Origin: Spirochaetales bacterium
Lineage (GTDB): Bacteria; Spirochaetota; Spirochaetia; ARS1246
Assembly (NCBI GenBank): GCA_018644745.1
Contig: JABGPX010000649.1
Coordinates: 1 to 6,686 of the forward strand
Direction: 5' to 3'
DNA length: 6,686 bases
In this document: positions 1 to 6,479 of the stretch, in pieces
How the letters are laid out: the number at the start of each line of letters is the position of its first letter
How positions within the stretch are numbered: position 1 is the stretch's first letter
Notes under the pieces: generated by a model
The model's database searches: none
Seen by the model: the letters and a program-made list of their open reading frames with translations, nothing else
What the model was told of the DNA's origin: nothing
Position numbers and translations under genes: made by a program

Positions 1-1109
1 CAATCGGAAAAGAAAAAGGTATTACCGTTGTTCCCGTTTTCCAGGGCAGCTATGGTGACCTGAAGCAGAAAACAACCGCGGCGATTAAAGCCGGTATTGC
101 CCCGACAGCAGCACAAGCCTATCCTGATTGGGTCGCTGAATACTTTCAGGCGGATATCGTCGTGCCGCTCAACGATTACATTGACCATAAAGAGGTCGGT
201 ATCTCCGATTTCGATGACATACTTAAGGCGTACCGCGACGAAAATATGCAGTATACCACCGAAGGAATCTTTTTCTCACTCCCATTCAACAAGTCAACTG
301 AGGTTCTTTTTTATAATAAAACCCTCTTTGATGCAAATGGATATGAACCTCCCGAAACCTGGGCTGAAGTAGAGGTCCTTGCTAAAAAAATCTTCGAGAA
401 AACCGGCAAACCGGGATTTGGCTTCGATTCCCTGGCGAATTATTTCATTACCCTTACACGGCAGTATGGCGGGGAATATACCGACAGCCAGGCGAACATT
501 TATTTTAACCAGGGCGACGCGGCAATAAAGGCGATCGACCTATACAAAAGAAATTACGAAGCGGGTTATTGGAGAATCGCAGGGGAAGATCGGTATCTTT
601 CGGGGCCTTTCAACAACGAAGACGTTTACATGTATGTCGGTTCGACCGCCGGATCGGCATATGTTGGCTCTGATCTCTTCGAATGGAGTTCCGTGCCGAT
701 TCCTCAGGTGAAAGGCGGTGTCGGATCGGTTATCCAACAGGGAACAAACGTGTTTCTAATGAATCAGGGTAAAACTGATGAAGAAGTGTACGCAGCCTAT
801 GAATATATTAAATATCTGGCTTCAAAAGAGGCGAGCCTCTACTGGACTACTCATACCGGATATCTGCCAACCAGGCAGAGTGTAATCGATTCAACTGAGT
901 ATAAGGCTTTCATGGCTGAAGGAACCGATTCTACGAAAGAATCCGGCCCGGCGCAGGGTGACTTCTACTTTTACGATCCCGGATTTTACACTTCCGATTT
1001 CACCTCGTATGACGTGCGGCTCGCAGCCGGCGGTGCGATTGATGACGCGCTTTTAAACGGTGTAGATGCAAAAACCGCGGTGGAGAACGCATATAAAAAG
1101 TTCCAGTAA
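1..1109 (+). CDS. ABC transporter extracellular solute-binding protein, family 1 (UgpB-like), 5' end missing
   Basis: This is the substrate-capturing component of a sugar-type ABC importer, acting outside the cytoplasmic membrane. The frame is open from the first full codon at base 3, giving 368 visible residues. From alignment by eye with E. coli UgpB, I estimate that about 45-60 residues, including the signal peptide, lie before the window. Family signs are an early stretch with AGIAPTAAQAYPDWV, then a segment with LPFNKSTEVLFYNKTLF followed by PETWAEVEVLAKKI (equivalent to UgpB LPFNSSTPVMYYNKDAF and PPKTWQDL), and TGYLPTRQSV near the C-terminus (UgpB TGYLPITKAA). The C-terminus is complete and ends in a short helix-like AVENAYKKFQ. 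The ligand cannot be told from sequence; glycerol-3-phosphate, a disaccharide or another sugar are all possible. No permease gene follows; a terminator lies just downstream, so this is the last gene of its unit and any permeases are upstream or elsewhere. Confidence 0.9.
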   Translation, partial: IGKEKGITVVPVFQGSYGDLKQKTTAAIKAGIAPTAAQAYPDWVAEYFQADIVVPLNDYIDHKEVGISDFDDILKAYRDENMQYTTEGIFFSLPFNKSTEVLFYNKTLFDANGYEPPETWAEVEVLAKKIFEKTGKPGFGFDSLANYFITLTRQYGGEYTDSQANIYFNQGDAAIKAIDLYKRNYEAGYWRIAGEDRYLSGPFNNEDVYMYVGSTAGSAYVGSDLFEWSSVPIPQVKGGVGSVIQQGTNVFLMNQGKTDEEVYAAYEYIKYLASKEASLYWTTHTGYLPTRQSVIDSTEYKAFMAEGTDSTKESGPAQGDFYFYDPGFYTSDFTSYDVRLAAGGAIDDALLNGVDAKTAVENAYKKFQ

Positions 1110-1129
1110 TTTGTAGGATTTTAAGTTTG

Positions 1130-1174
1130 CTGTCCCGCTCATTATCTATCTCTTGAGCGGGGCAGTTTTTGTTT
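1130..1174 (+). terminator. Rho-independent terminator after the solute-binding protein gene
   Basis: A 12-pair stem is formed by bases 1130-1141 (CTGTCCCGCTCA) and 1154-1165 (TGAGCGGGGCAG). It is fully paired with one T-G wobble and a 12-base loop. TTTTTGTTT follows at once. It starts 20 bases after the stop codon of the solute-binding protein. It separates that gene from the nuclease gene, whose ribosome binding site begins about 16 bases beyond the T-run. Confidence 0.9.
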
Positions 1175-1189
1175 AACTCGTGGTTCTTT

Positions 1190-1196
1190 AGGAGAG
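1190..1196 (+). promoter_or_regulatory. Ribosome binding site of the nuclease lipoprotein gene
   Basis: AGGAGAG lies 8 bases before the ATG at 1205. It supports that ATG over an in-frame TTG at 1169, which lies inside the terminator T-run and would place extra residues in front of a good signal peptide. Confidence 0.8.
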
Positions 1197-1204
1197 AATT
1201 CAAG

Positions 1205-2344
1205 ATGAAATCTTTTCGCTTATTTCATACCCGTACCGTTGTAATTGCGACAATAGTTTCGCTTCTGTTTAGCTGTGCAACCTCTCAAGCCGGAGGACCA
1301 AGGTTTTCCGGAAAAGTAGGAGATGACCTTTTCAAAGACGGAAGCGCGAGAGTTGAGCTTGCTCATGCTACCGATGGAGACACTGCCGCGTTTATAATTA
1401 GTGGTGAGACTATCGACACTCGTTTTCTAGCGGTGAATACACCGGAAGTATCTCACCCGACCTATGGAGCTGATCCGTGGGGACGGCCCGCTACAAAATT
1501 CACTGCGGAGATCCTCAATAACGCGAATGAAATTGTGCTTGAACTCGACACAGAAAGCGATACCTATGACTCATATGACCGGCTGCTGGCCTGGATATGG
1601 GTAGACGGCGAACTTCTGAACTATCGGCTGGTGAAAGAGGGATATGCATGGGTTATGTTTCTCTACGGAGACTACAAGTACAATAACCTGTTGATTCAAA
1701 CTGAATCAGAAGTGCGAAAAACGAAAATCCGGATACATGGTGAAATTGACCCGGATTATGACTATGAAAAGCTGTTAGTTGAGCACACTCTTGAAACCTT
1801 AAGAACAGAAGAGATTGGAAAAAAAGTAATAGTCAAAGGCATTGTGACTGCCAAGATAGGGAACAGCGGGTACCTGCAGGATGGCAGCAGCGGAGTTTAT
1901 CTATACAGCTCAAGCAAACGATGGCGTCATCTGCAGCCGGGGAATTTAGTAGAAGTAACCGGAATGGTCTCAGACTACAACGGACTGCTGGAAATCGGGA
2001 ACATTGAGAGTATCGATCTAATAACGGAAGGAGCCGGCATACCCGAAGCTTTAACCGTGCGGCTTGCTGATATCGGCGAACAGTATGAAGGGCTCCTAGT
2101 AAAAATTGAAGGCGCGGAAATAGTCGAGGTAGAGCCGCACACGGGTAAGGGTTATAACGTCATCATTAAACAGGGAAACACAAAGGGAGTAATAAGGATT
2201 GATAAATACCTTATTCCATATATTCCGCCGGAGACATTCGTTCCCGGGCAGTCAGGAGACATAATCGCCCCGGTGGGGCAATATCTCGATGTGTACCAGC
2301 TTATGGTTCCGACCCTCGGGAATCTGCAGCCGATAGACGGCTAG
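1205..2344 (+). CDS. Thermonuclease-domain lipoprotein with C-terminal YhcR-like OB-fold
   Basis: This is a predicted exported nuclease (379 aa) anchored by lipid outside the cytoplasmic membrane. Residues 1-23 form a lipoprotein signal peptide: Lys2/Arg5/Arg10, a hydrophobic stretch, then lipobox LFSC with Cys24 as the lipid-bearing residue. Residues about 48-180 are a staphylococcal-nuclease (SNase) domain. It has DGDT at 57-60, Arg73 (matching catalytic Arg35 of the S. aureus enzyme), NTPE at 78-81 (Glu81 matching catalytic Glu43) and Arg126 within YDRLLA (matching Arg87). Asn78 sits where S. aureus nuclease has calcium ligand Asp40. Residues about 205-375 resemble the OB-fold of Bacillus YhcR-type nucleases (KGIVTA, GYLQDGSSGVYLY, VEVTGMVSDYNGLLEI, YEGLLVKIE), likely used to bind nucleic acid or for placement. 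In the family these enzymes cut DNA and/or RNA without sequence preference; activity here is inferred. The gene follows a terminator, so it needs its own promoter, which I could not pick out. It is probably co-transcribed with the downstream DHH gene, 24 bases away. Confidence 0.88.
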   Translation: MKSFRLFHTRTVVIATIVSLLFSCATSQAGGPRFSGKVGDDLFKDGSARVELAHATDGDTAAFIISGETIDTRFLAVNTPEVSHPTYGADPWGRPATKFTAEILNNANEIVLELDTESDTYDSYDRLLAWIWVDGELLNYRLVKEGYAWVMFLYGDYKYNNLLIQTESEVRKTKIRIHGEIDPDYDYEKLLVEHTLETLRTEEIGKKVIVKGIVTAKIGNSGYLQDGSSGVYLYSSSKRWRHLQPGNLVEVTGMVSDYNGLLEIGNIESIDLITEGAGIPEALTVRLADIGEQYEGLLVKIEGAEIVEVEPHTGKGYNVIIKQGNTKGVIRIDKYLIPYIPPETFVPGQSGDIIAPVGQYLDVYQLMVPTLGNLQPIDG

Positions 2345-2356
2345 CAATCTTTCGAT

Positions 2357-2361
2357 CAGGA
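2357..2361 (+). promoter_or_regulatory. Ribosome binding site of the NrnA-like gene (GTG start)
   Basis: CAGGA lies 7 bases before the GTG at 2369. The first in-frame ATG falls inside the first catalytic motif of the protein (Met28), so it cannot be the start; the GTG with this modest site is the best choice. Confidence 0.6.
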
Positions 2362-2368
2362 CTAATTT

Positions 2369-3322
2369 GTGCATGCAAAAATTCGGCAAAAAATCTCGGA
2401 ATATAAAAGCATCATTATCACCAGCCATGTGCATCCGGACGGCGATGCCATGGGCTCGGTTTTCGGTCTCGCTGAACTCATAAGAACCGAATTCCCCGGT
2501 ACATCCGTGCACTGTACAGGTGAGTTAAAGGCCTCCATGATCGGCAGGCTGGCCATGGATGAGGTCGAAGCGCAGACATTCTCTCATGCCCTTGTGATCG
2601 TTATAGATACGGCGAATACTCCGCGTATCGCCGAAGAGAGATGGGAAAGCGGCGCGTATATTATCAAAATCGATCATCATCCGCTGCAGGACACTTTCGG
2701 TGATCTTGTTTGGGTGGATACCGCTTACGCGTCCTGCTGCGAAATGGTGGCGGACCTCATGAGAGAATGGGGCGGTTCAACTACGAAGCTTGGCGCTGAA
2801 TTGATTCTCCATGGAATCATCACCGATACCGGACGTTTCAGGTATCCATCAGTTACTTCGCGCACTCTTCTCTGTGCGGCCAAACTCTTGAGTTACGGCG
2901 TGGATTTGCAAACAATATATGCAGAGTTGTATACCGAGTCCCTGGAGGAAACCCGGTTTCGGGGATTTATACTCGAGAATTTCGAGATACGGAAGGGGCT
3001 GGTCGCGTACATGAAATTCCCATCAGCAATTTTTCAACAAATGGGAGTTAAACCTCGGGCGGCGTTGAGAAGCGTCAATCTTCTCTCAACTATTGCTGGA
3101 GTAGCTACATGGGTGTTTTTTGTCGAAGAAGAAGAAAATATACGAGTAGAACTAAGGTCCAATGGTCCGGCGGTAAACACTGTCGCTGCGCGTTTTGGGG
3201 GCGGAGGGCATGATAAGGCTGCGGGAGCGAGGATTGAGAGCTGGGCAATTGCCGACGAAATGATTAGCGACCTATATGAAACATCAAATCGCTGGAAAGA
3301 AAGCAATTCTATAGTGCAGTAG
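2369..3322 (+). CDS. nrnA: DHH/DHHA1 family phosphoesterase, NrnA-like (nanoRNase / pAp phosphatase type)
   Basis: This is a predicted cytoplasmic metal-dependent phosphoesterase of 317 aa, normal for NrnA. Known members degrade RNA oligomers of two to a few nucleotides, and many also remove the 3' phosphate of pAp, linking them to RNA turnover and sulfur metabolism. The DHH domain shows all expected motifs: SHVHPDGDAMGS at 19-30 (His20, Asp24, Asp26), VIDTANTPR at 78-86 (Asp80), IDHHP at 101-105 (the DHH signature) and GIITDTGRF at 149-157 (Asp153). The DHHA1 domain ends with the substrate-binding loop FGGGGHDKAAG at 276-286, preceded by ELRS at 261-264, where SLRS is usual. No signal peptide or membrane segment is seen. 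The start is GTG. The gene follows the nuclease lipoprotein gene by 24 bases, suggesting one transcript, and its last 14 bases overlap the end of the opposite-strand sialidase-like gene. A cyclic-dinucleotide phosphodiesterase (GdpP) is unlikely because the N-terminal membrane, PAS and GGDEF parts are absent. The exact substrate (nanoRNA, pAp or pGpG) is not settled by sequence. Confidence 0.9.
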   Translation: MHAKIRQKISEYKSIIITSHVHPDGDAMGSVFGLAELIRTEFPGTSVHCTGELKASMIGRLAMDEVEAQTFSHALVIVIDTANTPRIAEERWESGAYIIKIDHHPLQDTFGDLVWVDTAYASCCEMVADLMREWGGSTTKLGAELILHGIITDTGRFRYPSVTSRTLLCAAKLLSYGVDLQTIYAELYTESLEETRFRGFILENFEIRKGLVAYMKFPSAIFQQMGVKPRAALRSVNLLSTIAGVATWVFFVEEEENIRVELRSNGPAVNTVAARFGGGGHDKAAGARIESWAIADEMISDLYETSNRWKESNSIVQ

Positions 3323-4427
3323 GTATATCCCAGATACTTGCCCATATATCGGGTTTGGAGCGAAGCGGATCCGGCGGATCCATAGTCGCCGGTGCGTCTT
3401 CGACTATAGGCTGGTAATACACACTGAGTATCTTTCCCGGCTGGACTTCTACCGAGGCCGGGTAGCCTATATCTACATTTTCAGCGTCATCACGGATTAT
3501 TATTTCGTTCTCGGCCCTCCAGGTTACGCCGTCGTCGCTAATACAAGCGCGTTCCCCAAAAGGACTACGACGGTATCCGTAAGTACAGAGGACTCTCCCG
3601 TCGGACAATACTAAAAGATGCGGCGGAAATCCCCACAGCGGTGTTGGATAGGGCTCAACCCAGGTTTTGCCCTGATCATCAGAATAGGTCAACCAGAGAA
3701 GGTTCCTGCGGGAAGAATCGTCATATGGCACCGCGGTGGATCGAAGCATTACAATGACCCTGCCTGAAGGAAGAAGCGCTATATGAGGTTCTCCAAATCT
3801 GCTGGCCTGTAAGGGAGATCCTTCAATCTCGGACCGCAGCTGCCAGGTAAAAGGCGTTCCGGAGCCCCGGTAGATACCCACTTTGGGGTGTTTGGTCCTA
3901 TACGAGGCTATAAGAATAGAACCATCCTGCATTTGAACACCGCCATGGATGCTATCAGGCCCCGGTACCGGCTCCGACCAGGTCCTCCCGCCATCCGAGG
4001 TTGCGGCGGTACTCGAACCCTGGAGACTTTCAGCTTCCCTGTATTCAAGCATGCTTACATCCTTTATCCAGCGGCTGAGTACTTCTGGACGATATGAGAA
4101 CTCATCGAGGTTTTCATATATCGAGGGGGTCTGGAAGCTGGACCACATGTGAACCATCAGCTCTTTTCCCCCGTTGAGTACGGTGAGTCCTGATTCTCTA
4201 TCATCAATAACAGAATCGCGTATCGTTGTCGGTGCGGACCAGGTTTCGCCGTTGTCGGATGATGTTACGGAGAGAATTGCTCCGGATGGTGATATATGCT
4301 CTTCGGTTTTACAAAAGACGACAACTATCTCACCGGAATCTGTAACCGCGGCGCTTGGCCAGCCGCAGTAATCCTCACGCTTTCCATAAATTTTTAGGTG
4401 TTTTATGATTTCTGGATAGTTGGACAT
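3309..4427 (-). CDS. Asp-box (BNR) sialidase-superfamily protein, function unknown
   Basis: A predicted six-bladed beta-propeller of 372 aa, likely cytoplasmic since the N-terminus (MSNYPEIIKHLKIYG) has no signal peptide. Three clear Asp boxes fit S/T-x-D-x-G-x-T-W: 56-63 (SSDNGETW), 143-150 (TSDGGRTW) and 249-256 (SDDQGKTW). A fourth, weaker one is SDDGVTW at 297-303. Other family-like stretches are GEPHIALLPSGRVIVMLRS at 212-230, PPHLLVLSDGRVLCTYGYRR at 268-287 and GYPASVEVQPGKILSVYYQ at 321-339. The FRIP motif that carries the first catalytic arginine of true sialidases is replaced by CGWPSAA at 21-27, so sialic acid release should not be assumed; another glycoside activity or carbohydrate binding is possible. 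The ATG at 4427 is chosen over an in-frame GTG at 4448 because AGGAG stands 5 bases before it and a good promoter predicts transcript start near 4450. It lies 45 bases after the helicase gene on the same strand. No sialic-acid catabolism gene is in the window. Confidence 0.85.
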   Translation of the reverse strand: MSNYPEIIKHLKIYGKREDYCGWPSAAVTDSGEIVVVFCKTEEHISPSGAILSVTSSDNGETWSAPTTIRDSVIDDRESGLTVLNGGKELMVHMWSSFQTPSIYENLDEFSYRPEVLSRWIKDVSMLEYREAESLQGSSTAATSDGGRTWSEPVPGPDSIHGGVQMQDGSILIASYRTKHPKVGIYRGSGTPFTWQLRSEIEGSPLQASRFGEPHIALLPSGRVIVMLRSTAVPYDDSSRRNLLWLTYSDDQGKTWVEPYPTPLWGFPPHLLVLSDGRVLCTYGYRRSPFGERACISDDGVTWRAENEIIIRDDAENVDIGYPASVEVQPGKILSVYYQPIVEDAPATMDPPDPLRSKPDIWASIWDIPTAL

Positions 4428-4432
4428 TTTTA

Positions 4433-4437
4433 CTCCT
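4433..4437 (-). promoter_or_regulatory. Ribosome binding site of the sialidase-like gene
   Basis: On the minus strand AGGAG (4437 to 4433) is followed by TAAAA and then ATG at 4427-4425. This decides the start in favour of the ATG rather than the GTG at 4448, which would have the AGGAG inside its coding sequence. Confidence 0.8.
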
Positions 4438-4456
4438 GTAAAACGCACGCTTCGAA

Positions 4457-4486
4457 ACTATAGCAGCGGCTGTCAGGTACTGCCAA
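4457..4486 (-). promoter_or_regulatory. Candidate sigma-70 type promoter of the sialidase-like gene, with extended -10
   Basis: On the minus strand, a -35 box TTGGCA (4486-4481, five of six to TTGACA) is followed by an 18-base spacer and a -10 box TATAGT (4462-4457, five of six to TATAAT). The -10 is preceded by TGC, giving an extended -10 (TGnTATAGT). Transcription would begin near 4450, leaving a leader of about 22 bases that contains the AGGAG site. The promoter overlaps the last codons and stop of the helicase gene, so the sialidase-like gene could be expressed apart from it. This is a prediction from box matches only. Confidence 0.55.
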
Positions 4487-6479
4487 GCCGGGCTTTCATG
4501 AGTGCAAAAAAATCACCGGCGTCTTCTGAAGCTACCGGCAGATCATCTTCATGAGCTCGTATCAATTCAGAGGGTATCTCTTCGAGAAACGCGGAGGGAA
4601 GAGAATCTACCACCTCGCGCATTACTTTGCGTCTTAGGCAGCTGGAGAGATACAGTTTTTCTTTGGCGCGGGTAAGAGCTACATAGAAAAGCCGTCTCTC
4701 TTCTTCGATATTCGCAGGGTCGTCCTCGAGAGCCCGTGCATGGGGAATGAATTTCTCCTCCACACCTGCAACAAAAACGACGGTGAACTCGAGGCCTTTT
4801 GCCGCGTGAATAGTCATAAGATTCACCTTGCCCTTGTCCCCGTCATCTGTTAAATCATCTCGCGTAACAAGGGCGATCCGGTTCAGGTAGTTGTAAAGGG
4901 TAGGGTCCAGATTGTCGGGATCCCGCTCCCATGAATCCATCAGATCGATAAACCTCTGTATATTACCGAACTTGTATTTTGCTAGAGAATCCCGGTCTTT
5001 GTGTTCGGTGAGGAGGAACCCCCAGTAGTTAATTGCCCCGACCATATCCGCCAGCGTCTTGGACATGCCTTTGCCCTTATGCATCCTTTCTTTGAAATCG
5101 TTTATGAGAGTAACAAAGGTGCTGATCGAATCCCGGGATCTGCCCGCGAGAGAGTCATCACCTGCCTCGGAAAATGCAGCGAGAGTGGAGTAGAGTGAAA
5201 GCTTGTGATTTGACGCGTATTCTCGGAGACGTATCAGCGATGACTTACCAATTCCGCGGCGGGGTGTATTTAGTATTCTGAGGAGACTTACGTCGTCGTC
5301 CGGGTTGGCGAAGACCTTCAGGTAGCAGATGAGATCTCTTATCTCCTTTCTCTGGAAAAAGCTTGTTCCTCCTGATACACGATAAGGAATATTGTCCGCG
5401 AGCAAAGCTTCCTCGAGAATGTCCATCAATCCGTTGGTACGAACGAGAATTCCAAATTCACTGTACGGTATGCCTAACTTCATCGTCTGGGTTCTGATAG
5501 TTCTTGTTATAAATGCGCCTTCCTGATGTTCATCTTCAGGAATAACATGGACAATTGATCTTGTTTCTTTATTTCCTGTCCACAACGACTTGTCTTTCCT
5601 TTTGCTGTTGTGGGCGATCAGGCTGTTCGCAGCGGCGAGGATGTCACTGGAGGAACGGTAGTTCTGCTCTAACTTCACCTCAATTCTTTCAGGAAAGTTT
5701 TTTTCAAAAAGAAGTAGATTCTCATAGTTTGCACCTCGCCAGGAATAGATGGATTGATCATCGTCACCTACGACGCAGAGGTTTCTCGATTCCAGCGCAA
5801 GCTGTCTTACAATTTCATACTGTGAGGCGGATGTATCCTGAAACTCGTCTACCATGATGTATTTGTAGCGGTCGCGGCATTCCGCTAGAACTTCCGGATA
5901 TTCATTAAAAAGATGAATAGGCAGACATATGAGATCATCAAAATCAAAAGCGTTATAGAGTTTGAGATGCTCGGCGTATTCTTTTAGTAATTTGTCGTTT
6001 TCGACCGACGGCTCGATAGAAGTGCTGCGTTTCATCTTTTTCGCTGATATGTATTCGGTCAAATTAAAAAAATCGACATTGTCTGAGGAAATACCGGTTT
6101 CTCTCAGAACTTCTTTGAGCAGGGAAATCTTATCAACCCGATCGTATATCGTGAAATTGCGATTATATCCAAGATAATTGCCGTATTGCCGAAGTATCTG
6201 AACTCCAAAAGCATGGAATGTGGAAATAGTAAGATGCTTCTGCTTTGCGCCGGTCATTTCGGTGACCCGCTCACTCATTTCCCGGGCCGCTTTGTTCGTG
6301 AAGGTAAGAGCAAGAATTTGCTTTTGGGTTATGCCCTGCGAAAGCATGCAGGAAATCCTGGTTGTAACGACCCGGGTTTTCCCAGACCCGGCGCCGGCAA
6401 TAATGAGGAGAGGGCCCTCGATGTGACCGGCAGCCTTCCGCTGTTCTTTGTTGAGAGAATCTAGATGCGGCTTCCGCAT
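4473..6479 (-). CDS. UvrD/Rep/PcrA-type superfamily 1A DNA helicase
   Basis: An ATP-driven 3'-5' DNA helicase of 668 aa, about the length of E. coli Rep (673) and shorter than UvrD (720). The SF1A motifs appear in order: Q motif LNKEQRKA at 9-16; motif I AGAGSGKT at 28-35 (Lys34 binds ATP phosphates); motif Ia LALTFTNKAAREM at 56-68; motif II VDEFQDT at 210-216 (Asp211, Glu212); motif III GDDDQSIYSWRGA at 238-250; motif IV QNYRSS at 272-277; motif V MTIHAAKGLEF at 555-565; and motif VI EERRLFYVALTRAKE at 593-607 with Arg604 as the likely arginine finger. Family roles are nucleotide excision and mismatch repair, replication restart and removal of proteins from DNA. Which of UvrD, PcrA or Rep it best matches is unclear, so no symbol is given. 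The extended C-terminal tail of UvrD/PcrA, often used for partner contacts, looks short or absent. The ATG directly follows the stop codon of the upstream membrane-protein gene, with only a weak site (AGCAGG, 11 bases before the ATG), pointing to translational coupling. All motif residues are intact, so it is probably functional. Confidence 0.95.
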   Translation of the reverse strand: MRKPHLDSLNKEQRKAAGHIEGPLLIIAGAGSGKTRVVTTRISCMLSQGITQKQILALTFTNKAAREMSERVTEMTGAKQKHLTISTFHAFGVQILRQYGNYLGYNRNFTIYDRVDKISLLKEVLRETGISSDNVDFFNLTEYISAKKMKRSTSIEPSVENDKLLKEYAEHLKLYNAFDFDDLICLPIHLFNEYPEVLAECRDRYKYIMVDEFQDTSASQYEIVRQLALESRNLCVVGDDDQSIYSWRGANYENLLLFEKNFPERIEVKLEQNYRSSSDILAAANSLIAHNSKRKDKSLWTGNKETRSIVHVIPEDEHQEGAFITRTIRTQTMKLGIPYSEFGILVRTNGLMDILEEALLADNIPYRVSGGTSFFQRKEIRDLICYLKVFANPDDDVSLLRILNTPRRGIGKSSLIRLREYASNHKLSLYSTLAAFSEAGDDSLAGRSRDSISTFVTLINDFKERMHKGKGMSKTLADMVGAINYWGFLLTEHKDRDSLAKYKFGNIQRFIDLMDSWERDPDNLDPTLYNYLNRIALVTRDDLTDDGDKGKVNLMTIHAAKGLEFTVVFVAGVEEKFIPHARALEDDPANIEEERRLFYVALTRAKEKLYLSSCLRRKVMREVVDSLPSAFLEEIPSELIRAHEDDLPVASEDAGDFFALMKARLGST

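Noticed and set aside
1169..1204. In-frame TTG start adding 12 residues to the nuclease lipoprotein
   Set aside because: The TTG lies in the terminator T-run and has no ribosome site in a usable position. The ATG at 1205 has AGGAGAG 8 bases upstream and starts a clean lipoprotein signal peptide.
3034..3345. Open frame of 103 codons on the minus strand opposite nrnA
   Set aside because: It is antisense to the conserved DHHA1 region and its translation (Ser/Pro/Ala-rich) resembles no protein I know; it is a shadow of the real gene.
3367..3381. Two GGATCC hexamers 3 bases apart
   Set aside because: They encode part of a Pro/Asp/Arg stretch in the sialidase-like protein; there is no other copy and nothing suggests an attachment or regulatory site.
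3382..3407. Inverted repeat ATAGTCG / CGACTAT with a 12-base loop, considered as a terminator for nrnA
   Set aside because: The stem is only 7 pairs, there is no T-run on either side, and it lies within the sialidase-like coding sequence.
4428..4448. In-frame GTG start adding 7 residues to the sialidase-like protein
   Set aside because: The added codons contain the AGGAG ribosome site itself, and the predicted transcript start is at or next to the GTG.
5555..5857. Open frame of 100 codons on the plus strand opposite the helicase gene
   Set aside because: It is antisense to helicase motifs III and IV, with a Cys/Arg/His-rich translation and no ribosome site; likewise for the other plus-strand frames between 5001 and 6464.
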